In this document: positions 1 to 6,972 of the stretch, one piece after another | Position numbering within the stretch: the stretch's first letter is position 1 | Layout of the letters: each line of letters begins with the position of its first letter | DNA from: Rhodospirillales bacterium | GTDB lineage: Bacteria > Pseudomonadota > Alphaproteobacteria > Acetobacterales > Acetobacteraceae | DNA length: 8,403 nt | NCBI GenBank assembly: GCA_028870815.1 | Contig: JAGWOU010000060.1 | Span: 1-8,403 of the forward strand | Direction of reading: 5' to 3' | The notes under the pieces: generated by a model | Databases searched by the model: none | The model's input: only the letters and a program-made list of their open reading frames with translations | What the model was told of the DNA's origin: nothing | Translations under genes and position numbers: made by a program

Positions 1-149
1 CTATGCAATAGATACCAGGACCGCCCTGGCATCTGGCATACCAAAAACATAGTCGGATCAGTAGGATCTGCAAGCATGCTGATCGATGGCTGGCATGCTC
101 CATCAGCGCGCCCATCAAATACAAATAGTCCCGGCCAGCATAAGATCTG
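1..149. repeat. Left copy of 149-bp terminal direct repeat
   Basis: Bases 1-149 are identical, base for base, to 8255-8403. The match runs from the first base of the window to its last, which is how an assembled circle or tandem unit appears when the ends overlap. The odd length would fit a k-mer overlap. Joining the copies gives an 8254-bp unit in which the permease terminators lie upstream of the barrel-gene promoter. The repeat ends inside the 3' arm of the hairpin at 123-162. Confidence 0.98.
73..99. promoter_or_regulatory. Paired GCATGC palindromes upstream of the candidate promoter
   Basis: GCATGC occurs at 74-79 (within AGCATGCT, 73-80) and at 93-98, 19 bp centre to centre, roughly two helical turns. 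The first copy abuts the candidate -35 box at 68-73. The same pair is present at the right end (8328-8333 and 8347-8352). The spacing would suit a dimeric activator or repressor, but no regulator gene is present in the window. Confidence 0.3.
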
Positions 150-162
150 GCCGGGACTATTT
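123..162 (-). terminator. Probable operon terminator hairpin (distal)
   Basis: A perfect 16-bp inverted repeat pairs 123-138 with 147-162 around an 8-nt loop, with the GC-rich core AGTCCCGGCCAG/CTGGCCGGGACT. Read on the minus strand it is followed by a T-rich run (ATTTGTATTTG), consistent with an intrinsic terminator about 50-90 nt after the permease stop. The plus-strand side also has TATTTTG, so it might act in both directions. Confidence 0.75.
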
Positions 163-171
163 TGTGGAAAG

Positions 172-203
172 AAGATCCACCACCACAGCTGGTGGTAGAT
201 CTT
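172..203 (-). terminator. Second stem-loop directly after the permease stop
   Basis: Bases 172-185 pair with 190-203 around a 4-nt loop. Thirteen of 14 positions are Watson-Crick, and the remaining one is a G-U wobble in the minus-strand transcript. It begins about 9 nt past the TAG at 212-214 and is followed by CTTTCC, a weak U-tract. Together with the hairpin at 123-162 it forms a tandem terminator, or a 3'-end stabilising structure. Confidence 0.55.
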
Positions 204-211
204 AGGTTAGA

Positions 212-3200
212 CTAGCCCCCCCGCTTTTCTGCGCGGGGCAGCGTGAGGCCAATCGCCACTGGCATCGCCAGCAGCACCATCGGAAGCTGGACGATGATGC
301 CGGCAATAATCGCCACTGCAAGCGGTTGCTGCATTTGATCGCCGGCACCGCTAACCGCAGCGCCCAGCGGCAGCAGGGCCAGCACCATCGCCACCACGCT
401 CATAAGGATGGGGCGAAGTCGGTTAAGCGCTGCTTCGTGCAATGCCTCACGTCGCGACATTGTAGCGCTCAGCATCTGATATTCAGAGACATAGAATACC
501 GCCATCTCGGTACCGATACCCAGGATCATCACCATACCCATCATCGCGGTGATGTTCAGCTCGATTCCGGTAATCCACAGGCCAACGAACACTGCACTCA
601 CAGAGATCACAGAGGTAGCGATGATGATGATCGGCAGCAGCAATTCCTCATAGAGGAAGAGCAACAAGACGACCTCCGCAACCATCGCCGCGGTGAACAC
701 CCCGATCATACCGCGCTGTGCCTGCTGTTGCTGCTTAAACTGGCCACCAAGTGTGTACGTCACACCAGGTGGCAACGTTCCAGGCTTATTCAGCAACTTT
801 TGAACATCGGCTGCGGTGCTGCCCAAGTCGCGGCCCGAAACTTCCGCGGTAACCTGAACAATCTGTTGCAGGTTGGCGCGCGTGATCTCTGGCTGGCCCG
901 CGACAAAAACAACCTTCGCCACAGCTTTGAGCGGGAACACCTCGCCGTTCGGAGCCGTGATGGGAAGATTTTCAAGATCGTTCTGCCGCAGCCCTCCGGT
1001 ATTTGGTGAATTGACCTTGACGCGGATCCCAACATCCCCCGTCTCGCCGATATATTGCGTTACCACGTTACCCTCAAGGTAAGAGTCAACCTGGGTCTGC
1101 ACGTCATCTTCGGTCATGCCATGGAGAGTCGCGGCGGCAGGATTGACCCGAACTTCCAAAGCGTCACCCGCCGGCACAACACCATTATTGACGGAAGATG
1201 GATCAATGCCCTTTACGTTGTTGAGATCGTTGGCAACATCCGTCGCAACATCGCCAAGTATGGCAGGATTCTTTGCGGACAGGTTAATAACGATCGGCTG
1301 AGGACGCCCCACCATGTCACCGATCTGGTCGCCCAGAAGTTGGTCCGTTCCGAAGCTCAGGCCAGGAACCTGATTTGTCACCTCGTCGTTAATGGTATCC
1401 ATCACCTTCCAGATGTTCGGCCGCTTGCTGGGGTCCACAAGGCGGATATAAAAATCGCCCATGTTTGGCTCAATAAGATCGCCACCCAGGCCGGCACCTG
1501 TACGCCGAGAGAATGCCGCGACATATTTGTTCGCAGAGAGAATATTCTCCACGGTGTGCAACTGTTTGTTGGTTTCTACCAACGAAGTTCCAGGATTAGT
1601 CTGGTAGTTCAACACAAACCCGCCTTCATCCATCTTCGGCAAGAAGCCGGAGCCTGTATGATTCATGGCGATATAGCCGACGCCAAGCAGTAAGAGGACG
1701 CCGATCGGCAGAAAGATCGGCCTCTTTAGCGCAGCATCGAGCATTGACGCATGAGCACGCCGCATCGCGCCGGGCTTCTCATGGCTCGGATCGTGCCATT
1801 TCTTGAAATCGATCATCGAGCGCGCGAAGATCGGCGCAACGAAGGCGGTCAAGAGATAGGAAACGATCAGCGCCACCGCCATGGTCAGTGACAGGTATTT
1901 AAAGAACGCGCCGGTGACACCCGAAAGGAAAGCGAGCGGGATGAAAATAACGATGGTCGCGAGGCTGGAGCCGGTAAGCGGCTTCAGGAACTCCTTCGCC
2001 GCCTCCAGCACTGTCGCCTCAGGATTGGCGAGGCCAGGTACGCCGGCACGCCGCGCGATCTGCTCAATCATCACGATAACGTCGTCGATGAGCAAGCCAA
2101 TCGACGCCGCCAGGCCGCCCAATGTCATCATGTTGAAGGACATGCCAAGCACGTAGAGCACGAGCGTGGTGATCGTTACCGACATAGGCACGATGATCAT
2201 CGCCACAGCCGTGGCGCGCCAGTTTCGCAGGAAGTACAGAACAACGAGACCGGCCAGGATAAGACCAATGACGATGCCTTCCTGCACCGCCCCAACGGAG
2301 GATGCGACAAGCTGCGTCTGATCATACCACTTAACAAGATGTATCGATTTCGGCTGCGTCTTCATGAAATCGGCGAGCATCTTCTGGACCTGATCCTGAA
2401 GTGCCACCACGTCAGCCGAAGATTGCTGGTAAATATTGATTTCAACCGAAGGCTTGCCCTGGTCGACAACGAGGGTCCATTGCGGCACTACGCCGTCAGT
2501 AACCGTACCAAGATCGGCAAGCCGAACGATCCCATTCTGGGCCGTATGCAACGTGATGTCGCGGATCGACTTGAGACCGGTAAGGCCGTTATTCGCGAAC
2601 ATCAGGTAAAGCAGGTCGTGATCCTGCAAATGCCCGATGCCTTCCAGTACGTTGGCGGAAGTAATCGCATTCTGAACGTCATTAACCGTTAGACCAAAAG
2701 CTTTCAGCTGCGCAGGGTTTAGCTTGACCTCAACTTCCCTTTGGTCGCCACCGAGCGTGCCGACATAGGAAATGCCATTGATCCCCATAATCATCGGCGC
2801 GATCTGGTATTGCGCGAGCCTCAACAGATCGACCTGAGAGACCGAATCCGATGTCAACGAGTATGAAGAGAACGGCATAATGATGTTTGGCAACATCTGA
2901 ATGACTTGGTAACTCGTACCCGGCGGCAGATCCGGCAGAGTCTGGGACAACGCGCCCTCAACACCCAGCTGGGCGAACTGCATGTTCGTGCCCCAGGGGA
3001 AGTCGACAAAGAGCTCCGTCGAACCGCGCGAAGTTGTCGACTCCACATTCAGCGCATGTGGAATCTGGCGCAGCACCGTTTCAATCGGCGCTGTCACGTC
3101 GTAAAGCTGCTGCTGCGCAGGCCGCGTACCAGCATCCACTTCAATACGTATGCGTGGGAAGCTGATGACCGGATAAACGCCATACGGCATTTTGGTGATG

Positions 3201-3283
3201 GCAAAGACACCCGCAAGAGCGAGCGCCACCGCGAACACCATCAGCGAGCGGCGATGATGTTCAACCCAGGAGACGAAATTCAC
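212..3283 (-). CDS. RND-family efflux permease (inner-membrane pump subunit)
   Basis: This is a full-length (1023 aa) resistance-nodulation-division permease, the proton-driven inner-membrane component of a tripartite exporter. Twelve membrane segments are visible: TM1 about residues 13-29, TM2-TM6 about 333-489, TM7 about 523-541 and TM8-TM12 about 861-1010. They are separated by the two large periplasmic porter/docking loops typical of the family (about 32-332 and 542-860). TM4 contains the proton-relay pair D400-D401 (GLLIDDVIVM), and TM10 has E926 in GIGTEMAVFY, where AcrB has a Lys. R957-P958 opens TM11 as usual. Translation most likely starts at GTG 3283: the upstream GGGGGA lies 7 nt away and the codon follows the adaptor stop by one base, implying translational coupling. 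The stop is TAG. Substrate cannot be assigned; the Glu in TM10 and the MDEGGFVLNY stretch recall pumps often annotated as CzcA/CusA-like, but no metal site was identified. Confidence 0.95.
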   Translation of the reverse strand: MNFVSWVEHHRRSLMVFAVALALAGVFAITKMPYGVYPVISFPRIRIEVDAGTRPAQQQLYDVTAPIETVLRQIPHALNVESTTSRGSTELFVDFPWGTNMQFAQLGVEGALSQTLPDLPPGTSYQVIQMLPNIIMPFSSYSLTSDSVSQVDLLRLAQYQIAPMIMGINGISYVGTLGGDQREVEVKLNPAQLKAFGLTVNDVQNAITSANVLEGIGHLQDHDLLYLMFANNGLTGLKSIRDITLHTAQNGIVRLADLGTVTDGVVPQWTLVVDQGKPSVEINIYQQSSADVVALQDQVQKMLADFMKTQPKSIHLVKWYDQTQLVASSVGAVQEGIVIGLILAGLVVLYFLRNWRATAVAMIIVPMSVTITTLVLYVLGMSFNMMTLGGLAASIGLLIDDVIVMIEQIARRAGVPGLANPEATVLEAAKEFLKPLTGSSLATIVIFIPLAFLSGVTGAFFKYLSLTMAVALIVSYLLTAFVAPIFARSMIDFKKWHDPSHEKPGAMRRAHASMLDAALKRPIFLPIGVLLLLGVGYIAMNHTGSGFLPKMDEGGFVLNYQTNPGTSLVETNKQLHTVENILSANKYVAAFSRRTGAGLGGDLIEPNMGDFYIRLVDPSKRPNIWKVMDTINDEVTNQVPGLSFGTDQLLGDQIGDMVGRPQPIVINLSAKNPAILGDVATDVANDLNNVKGIDPSSVNNGVVPAGDALEVRVNPAAATLHGMTEDDVQTQVDSYLEGNVVTQYIGETGDVGIRVKVNSPNTGGLRQNDLENLPITAPNGEVFPLKAVAKVVFVAGQPEITRANLQQIVQVTAEVSGRDLGSTAADVQKLLNKPGTLPPGVTYTLGGQFKQQQQAQRGMIGVFTAAMVAEVVLLLFLYEELLLPIIIIATSVISVSAVFVGLWITGIELNITAMMGMVMILGIGTEMAVFYVSEYQMLSATMSRREALHEAALNRLRPILMSVVAMVLALLPLGAAVSGAGDQMQQPLAVAIIAGIIVQLPMVLLAMPVAIGLTLPRAEKRGG

Positions 3284-3284
3284 G

Positions 3285-4343
3285 TTAGTTTCCCCCTGAA
3301 CTGGCCGCGCTGGCGTCTTGAGACGATTCGAGAGTAATCGGCGTACCGTCAGTCATCTGATATGCGCCGTCGACGACGAGCGGCATTGACGGATCCAGCG
3401 GGCCGGCAATCACGTCTTTATTACCATTGGACTCGAGAACCTTCACCGAGACCTGCTTCGCAACCATCTTGTTAGAGACCATCACGTAAGGCTCTCCGGA
3501 ATCATCAACCAGCACCGCATGATGGGGTACAAGGTAGCCGTTCACATTCCCAACATCGATGTCCGCGCGGAACATCTCGCCGAGAAGAGAATCGCCTTGC
3601 GGAATGCTCACATCAACCGGCACCAGCCCATTGGCGGTGTCAACAAACGAGCCGCGGAAAGACACGCTGCCCTGAACGGAGCTGCCGCCATCGATTGGCG
3701 TCAACGTCACCGGGTCCCCGGGCTTAACAGACATCGCGTCGCTTGGCACAACACCAGCAACCAGCATCAACCCGCTTGGCTGAACAATCTGCGCCACAAC
3801 CGCTCCCTGGGCCACAACGTCCCCCGGGTTTGCCTGAAGCTGTGTGATGATACCGTCAAACGGCGCCGTAATGTCATGCGCGCCCGCAGCACCCTGGCTG
3901 CTCAGGGCATCAAAGGTCGCACGTGCGTCGGCCTCGTTCTTCTCGGCCTGCGCCAGATCCTGCTGGGTAGCAAGGTGGCCAGCGACCAGAGAGCGAGTGC
4001 GATCAACGACGTTGACGGCAAGATTAAGGGCGGTTTTCGCCTGTTCGTAAGCCGTTTGCGAGGTTGGGCTGGGTGTAAGCTCCACCAGCTTCTCGCCTTT
4101 GGTCACGGGCTCACCTGTGCGCACAAAGACGTTGGTCACAGTGGCTTCCACAGGTGCAATCAGCGAGTGCCGGCTTGCGGTATCCGGGCCCACTTGCCCG
4201 TAAATGGTGATAAGCTTGGGCAGAGAGCCTTTTGTGAGCGGGGCAAGCTTCGCGGCTACAGCGGGTGTGTCATCCGCAGCGGCGGGGCCGCACATCAGAC
4301 AGGGAATGCCAAGGGCAAGGGCGTAAAAGGGCAGTCGTTTCAT
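3285..4343 (-). CDS. RND efflux periplasmic adaptor (membrane fusion protein)
   Basis: This 352-aa protein is the periplasmic adaptor that bridges the RND permease and the outer-membrane factor. Its start ATG (4343) overlaps the stop of the upstream gene (ATGA) and has AGGTGA about 8 nt upstream. A Sec signal peptide with probable cleavage after AAA (about residue 23) leads into a split lipoyl/barrel-sandwich domain (about 61-90, containing APVEATVTNVFVRTGEPV, and about 157-188, APFDGIITQLQANPGDVV). An alpha-helical hairpin (about 95-147) lies between the halves. A beta-barrel (about 190-262) and a membrane-proximal domain (about 268-335) follow, then a short Ser/Ala/Gly tail. There is no lipobox, so the mature protein is probably soluble or peripherally attached. 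The N-terminus lacks the Met/His-rich metal motif of CusB-type adaptors, which gives no support for a metal substrate. The shortness of the helical hairpin is within family range. Confidence 0.93.
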   Translation of the reverse strand: MKRLPFYALALGIPCLMCGPAAADDTPAVAAKLAPLTKGSLPKLITIYGQVGPDTASRHSLIAPVEATVTNVFVRTGEPVTKGEKLVELTPSPTSQTAYEQAKTALNLAVNVVDRTRSLVAGHLATQQDLAQAEKNEADARATFDALSSQGAAGAHDITAPFDGIITQLQANPGDVVAQGAVVAQIVQPSGLMLVAGVVPSDAMSVKPGDPVTLTPIDGGSSVQGSVSFRGSFVDTANGLVPVDVSIPQGDSLLGEMFRADIDVGNVNGYLVPHHAVLVDDSGEPYVMVSNKMVAKQVSVKVLESNGNKDVIAGPLDPSMPLVVDGAYQMTDGTPITLESSQDASAASSGGN

Positions 4344-5743
4344 TGGGGCGTCACCTGGTCATGATGCATTGTGTTAGCGGGGGGGATCGGATGTGAGGCA
4401 AGCAGCGTATTCGGCAAGCCAACACCCAGCTCGGCGCCAAGAGTAATCTCGTCCGATTGCAGCTGTGTCTTGAAGTTTATGGCACTAAGCTGCTGCTCAA
4501 GCACTGTGGTCTGATAATCGACCAAGGAGCGCTGATCGATGCTACCCTGACTATACGCTTGCTCGGCATTATTCGCAGCCGATGCAGCGCCGCCAACGGC
4601 ATTCGCGGAGTCCTGATAGTCTTTTTGCAAAACTGTAATACGCTTCTGAAGCGCCTGCACGCTGCTATAGGCACCATCGAGCTGCGCCTGGTATTCAGCA
4701 TAGAGCTGTTCACGCGTCGCCTTGGCGGTCGCAATGCCACCTTGGTTGCGGTTAAAGATCGGCAGGTCGAATGTCGCAGTCGGGCCCAGAGATTTCACGT
4801 CAGACGTGTCCTGCCCGTAGCTCGGGCCAAACAGCAGAGACGGAAACTGCATCAGAACCGCTTCACGCAACGACGCCTCGGACGAGCTGTATCCAAGTTG
4901 CAAAGCAACTAGGTCTGGCCGGCGCTCAGGCAGAGACGCGACAAGCTCTGGCATGTTGGATGGCAACGGCGCCAATTCAGGTTCAGCGATCGGGAAGCGT
5001 GTATTAGGTTCAAGGCCGAGCAGCGCATTGAGCGACTGCCAGTCATCGAGCCTGGCCAGCTCCGCCGTTGCAAGACTGGACTGTGCGGTGGCCACGGCAA
5101 CTGCCAGCGGCGCCTCTGCGGTCAAATCCAGATTGCCTTGCTGCGTCTGCTGCTGCACGCCGGCAAGCTCGTTATTCAGGAGCGACAGCTCACTCGAGCG
5201 ATATTCAATTTGCTTTTCGTCGCCATAAACCGTCAAAGCCAGCAGGCGCGCCTTTTCGGCCACCTGCCATTCCTGCCAAAGCAACGAGGCGTTGACGGAC
5301 TTATAATCATCATGCGCCGCAGCGGAGCGGGCACGATAGGTCACCAGCGCCATGATGTCCTGCGATAGCGACGCCGCATAGGCCGGCGTTGTTGCGCCAG
5401 GGCCACTGAGAAGCGCGGCAAAACCGAGTGTCACCTGCGGGTTGGGCAAGGTGGTCGCGGTCAAAAGGTTGCCTCGCGCAACCTCTAGCTTGGCGTGTTC
5501 CGACGCCAGATCAGGATCATTCAAAATCGCGAGGATCCCGATTTGATCGATCGTGAGAGGTTGATCCACCGGCAAAACCTGGGCCGGACCCGCCGCGGAT
5601 GCGGGGATCGTATGGTCTAGCTCGGCGACGCTAGATGCAAGGTTGGGCCGCTCCGTTAGCGGCATTGCGCGGTAAGTCGCGCATCCGGCAAGCGCAAACG
5701 CGAGCATCGGCGCCAGCGCGGGTCGGAACATGCGGTGGGTCAT
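4340..5743 (-). CDS. NodT/TolC-family outer-membrane factor lipoprotein
   Basis: This is the outer-membrane channel of the tripartite pump, about 467 aa. The N-terminus has a hydrophobic stretch ending in the lipobox LAGC with the acylated Cys at residue 21, as in NodT/OprM-type efflux lipoproteins. Two outer-membrane efflux (OEP) repeats follow, rich in Ala, Gln and Ser heptads that form the periplasmic coiled-coil tunnel, with family-like stretches PNPQVTLGFAAL, ERRPDLVALQLGY and LPIFNRNQGGIATAKATREQ. The ATG at 5743 is preferred because AAGGA lies 6 nt upstream; a TTG one codon earlier (5746) is possible but sits too close to that site. The 3' end overlaps the adaptor start by 4 bp, so the two are co-translated. 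A roughly 140-bp gap separates it from the propeller gene and holds a possible promoter. Confidence 0.94.
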   Translation of the reverse strand: MTHRMFRPALAPMLAFALAGCATYRAMPLTERPNLASSVAELDHTIPASAAGPAQVLPVDQPLTIDQIGILAILNDPDLASEHAKLEVARGNLLTATTLPNPQVTLGFAALLSGPGATTPAYAASLSQDIMALVTYRARSAAAHDDYKSVNASLLWQEWQVAEKARLLALTVYGDEKQIEYRSSELSLLNNELAGVQQQTQQGNLDLTAEAPLAVAVATAQSSLATAELARLDDWQSLNALLGLEPNTRFPIAEPELAPLPSNMPELVASLPERRPDLVALQLGYSSSEASLREAVLMQFPSLLFGPSYGQDTSDVKSLGPTATFDLPIFNRNQGGIATAKATREQLYAEYQAQLDGAYSSVQALQKRITVLQKDYQDSANAVGGAASAANNAEQAYSQGSIDQRSLVDYQTTVLEQQLSAINFKTQLQSDEITLGAELGVGLPNTLLASHPIPPANTMHHDQVTPQ

Positions 5744-5803
5744 CAACGATCCTTCTTCGCTACAGCGCAGCGCCGCCTGTTCGGCAACGCCGCGCTGTTG
5801 GTC

Positions 5804-5830
5804 ATATTACTTTGTAGTGGAAGTTATCAA
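5804..5830 (-). promoter_or_regulatory. Possible internal promoter for the efflux-pump genes
   Basis: In the roughly 140-bp gap between the propeller and the outer-membrane factor, the minus strand has TTGATA (5830-5825) and TAATAT (5809-5804) separated by 15 nt. Both boxes are close to sigma-70 consensus and stand out as AT-rich in a GC-rich setting, though the spacer is 2 nt shorter than ideal. It would start transcripts near 5797 and allow the pump to be expressed separately from the barrel and propeller. Confidence 0.35.
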
Positions 5831-5834
5831 TGGT

Positions 5835-5868
5835 GCAGCCACGCGCCATTTTCACGCCACGCGGCTGC
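5835..5868. other. Imperfect stem-loop in the propeller/outer-membrane factor gap
   Basis: GCAGCC (5835-5840) and GCG (5843-5845) pair with CGCGGCTGC (5860-5868) with a 2-nt bulge and a 14-nt loop. It lies just downstream of the propeller stop at 5887 and just upstream of the possible internal promoter. It could act as a weak terminator or stabilising stem for the upstream messenger; no T-run follows. Confidence 0.3.
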
Positions 5869-5886
5869 AATCACAGAAGCCCCTCC

Positions 5887-6900
5887 TTACTCTTCGGGCT
5901 GATAAACAATGAGCGCAGCCTCGCCGCCAGCATAGGCGTAAACGCGGTGCGTCACAGGATCAACAGCGCCAGAGTGAGTCGGCTTCGCCGTACCAGTCTT
6001 GACTGTGCCAAGAAATTTCTGGTCCTTGATATCGTAGTAATCAAAGCCCGGGATACCACCCTCGAAGGCATAGCCAATGCCAAGCCCATGGTCGGCAATC
6101 ACGGCGTCAGCGCCGGCCGTCATCTTCAGGTGCTTCTCAACTTCAAGGTTATCCGGGTTGATGAGCAGCATGCCGCCCGTCGTCGTCCCGACCCACAGCA
6201 CATCGTGCGCACGATCATAGAACATGCCCTTAGTGCCGCCGAAATCGTTCAGCTTCAGGTGATAATTGACGATCGCCGCGATCTTGCCGGTATTCGGATC
6301 GATCTTCTCCACATACGCATCGTCCGTGGCATAAATCCAGCCATTGTAAAGGCTGGCAACGTCCGGCCCGGCAACCGGGTTCTTCGGCAGCAGCATGATC
6401 TTCTTGATGTACTTCGGATGCGCGCCAGTGGTGTATTCGTCGATCGAATTGTCGTCGTCCATCGCGACATAGAGGCGGCCATTAGCCTTGTCGATGAACG
6501 TGCCATCCGGGGAAGTGCCAACAGTATCAACACGGTCAACGATTTGCCAGGTGTTCTTATCGATAACGATAATCTGGTTGGATTTACCCGCACCCGGGCC
6601 TTCCGCCTGGGTCTCATAGACATAATTATCATCGAACGTCATCGTGTTCGGTTCGGTGACGGACGGAAAGTTGTGGATCACGGTATTGGTGTCGGTGTTA
6701 ACCACCGCCATGCCGCCACCATGAAGCGAAACATAAACATCATGGTTGCCCGGGTCATAAGCAACCCAGTCACCGTGACCCGGCTGGCAAGGCAGCGGGA
6801 TCTTCGCAACTTCCTTGAAGGTAATCGGATTTGCCAGCGCTGTGCCGGTCATCATTCCGCCCAGCAGGGCAACGCCCGTGAGAAGGTTCTTTAAGCGCAT
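5887..6900 (-). CDS. Secreted YncE/YVTN-type beta-propeller protein
   Basis: This 337-aa protein has a Sec signal peptide (MRLKNLLTG, then a hydrophobic core ending ALA at residue 23, followed by N24), so it acts in the periplasm or outside the cell. The mature part is built from repeated beta-propeller blades, each carrying an Asp-turn-aromatic pattern: DPGNHDVYVS (about 49-58), DKANGRLYVAM (about 137-147), YNGWIYATDD (about 185-194), DRAHDVLWVGT (about 229-239) and DPVTHRVYAYA (about 314-324). IIVIDKNT and LLINPDN strands are also seen. This is the YncE/YVTN/cytochrome-D1-like fold, but no haem-binding CxxCH and no enzymatic signature was found, and there is only one Cys in the mature chain. 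The start ATG is supported by AGGGAGA 6 nt upstream. Its place between a porin-like gene and a pump operon suggests an accessory role such as substrate binding or presentation; this is inference. Confidence 0.87.
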   Translation of the reverse strand: MRLKNLLTGVALLGGMMTGTALANPITFKEVAKIPLPCQPGHGDWVAYDPGNHDVYVSLHGGGMAVVNTDTNTVIHNFPSVTEPNTMTFDDNYVYETQAEGPGAGKSNQIIVIDKNTWQIVDRVDTVGTSPDGTFIDKANGRLYVAMDDDNSIDEYTTGAHPKYIKKIMLLPKNPVAGPDVASLYNGWIYATDDAYVEKIDPNTGKIAAIVNYHLKLNDFGGTKGMFYDRAHDVLWVGTTTGGMLLINPDNLEVEKHLKMTAGADAVIADHGLGIGYAFEGGIPGFDYYDIKDQKFLGTVKTGTAKPTHSGAVDPVTHRVYAYAGGEAALIVYQPEE

Positions 6901-6938
6901 ACGAATTCTCCCTTTAACGCGATTGGTCGAGTTTAGAC

Positions 6939-6962
6939 GACCGGCGCCTCATGGCGCCGGTC
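6939..6962 (-). promoter_or_regulatory. Intercistronic hairpin between barrel and propeller genes
   Basis: A perfect 10-bp stem (6939-6948 GACCGGCGCC with 6953-6962) closes a 4-nt loop, 10 nt after the barrel stop (TAA 6975-6973) and about 38 nt before the propeller start. No T-run follows on the minus strand (GTCTAAACTC), so a processing or messenger-stability element, or a leaky terminator lowering downstream expression, is more likely than a full stop. Confidence 0.55.
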
Positions 6963-6972
6963 CGTTTGGTTA

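Noticed and set aside
1..149. Terminal repeats as transposon ends or phage attachment sites
   Set aside because: The copies are direct, not inverted, stop exactly at the window edges, and no recombinase or transposase is present. An assembly overlap or tandem junction explains them more simply.
326..1693. Plus-strand open frames of 227 and 212 codons opposite the permease
   Set aside because: Both lie wholly within the permease gene, have His/Arg/Gln-rich composition and show no recognisable motif.
212..4343. Assigning the pump as a heavy-metal (Czc/Cus) or a specific multidrug exporter
   Set aside because: The adaptor lacks metal-binding motifs and the permease has mixed diagnostic residues, so a substrate class cannot be supported from sequence alone.
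3519..4364. Plus-strand open frame (281 codons) antisense to the adaptor
   Set aside because: It is an Arg/His/Cys-rich, low-pattern translation covering the adaptor gene in full, consistent with a codon shadow and not a protein.
5830..6894. Long plus-strand open frame (354 codons) antisense to the propeller gene
   Set aside because: It is the mirror of a well-supported coding gene, has no signal, domain or family-like motif, and no good ribosome site. Long antisense frames are common opposite GC-rich genes.
5887..6900. Propeller as a cytochrome cd1/NirF-like or PQQ enzyme
   Set aside because: There is no CxxCH, no catalytic signature and only one Cys in the mature chain; only the fold is supported.
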